Position numbers and translations under genes: made by a program. Positions 5,183-5,200 of a DNA stretch of 5,200 nucleotides are shown here, in pieces. The DNA lies in the NCBI GenBank assembly GCA_028293225.1, contig JAQGPE010000428.1, positions 1 through 5,200 on the forward strand, given 5' to 3'. Source of the DNA: Akkermansiaceae bacterium (GTDB lineage: Bacteria > Verrucomicrobiota > Verrucomicrobiia > Verrucomicrobiales > Akkermansiaceae). How positions within the stretch are numbered: the stretch's first letter is position 1; each line of letters opens with the position of its first letter. Under the pieces are notes generated by a model. The model saw nothing but the letters and a program-made list of their open reading frames with translations, made no database searches and was not told where the DNA came from.

Positions 5183-5200
5183 CGCTCGCGCCCGGAACAG

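Overview
The window looks like part of a high-GC chromosome of a Verrucomicrobiota member, possibly Opitutaceae-like. The grounds are codon and GC style, the Tat-exported intradiol dioxygenases, a C-terminal beta domain of the type common in verrucomicrobial secreted proteins ('YEIYGNPTL...FYKVSF'), and the style of the IS66 tnpA remnant. This placement is inference.

Layout. From 1 to 1199 (minus strand) lies a two-component system: an OmpR/PhoB-class response regulator (549-1199) followed after 3 nt by the N-terminus of a sensor histidine kinase that runs off the window. Divergent to it, on the plus strand, is a Tat-exported intradiol (catechol-type) dioxygenase (1423-2280), closed by a good intrinsic terminator (2301-2332). 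Facing it on the minus strand is a second Tat-exported intradiol dioxygenase (2351-3436) with an extra C-terminal beta-rich domain.

Regulation. Three promoters share one architecture: a CTTAA(C/T)-N5-CTTAAT direct repeat with an 11-bp period, then exactly 11 bp, then a TAnnnT -10 element. They precede dioxygenase 1 (1365-1398), dioxygenase 2 (3514-3481, minus) and, with a degenerate upstream half-site, the response regulator itself (1260-1227, minus). The repeat resembles the direct repeats bound by PmrA/QseB-type regulators. I infer a local regulon: the two-component system senses something outside the membrane, controls itself, and drives two exported aromatic-ring-cleaving enzymes.

Mobile DNA. 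Positions 3528-5174 form a 1647-bp element with IS66-type ends: 23-bp inverted repeats starting GTAA (19/23 identical), flanked by an 8-bp target duplication with one mismatch (GCAGCAAA at 3520-3527, GCAGGAAA at 5175-5182). It has no tnpB or tnpC and only the N-terminal part of an IS66 tnpA-like gene (minus, from 5101). Most of its length is a secreted protein of unknown function (3785-4696) with a weak PepSY-like C-terminus. A third, internal end-like sequence overlaps that gene's stop codon (4687-4724). The element therefore looks like a non-autonomous IS66 derivative carrying a passenger gene, inserted 13 bp upstream of the operator of dioxygenase 2.
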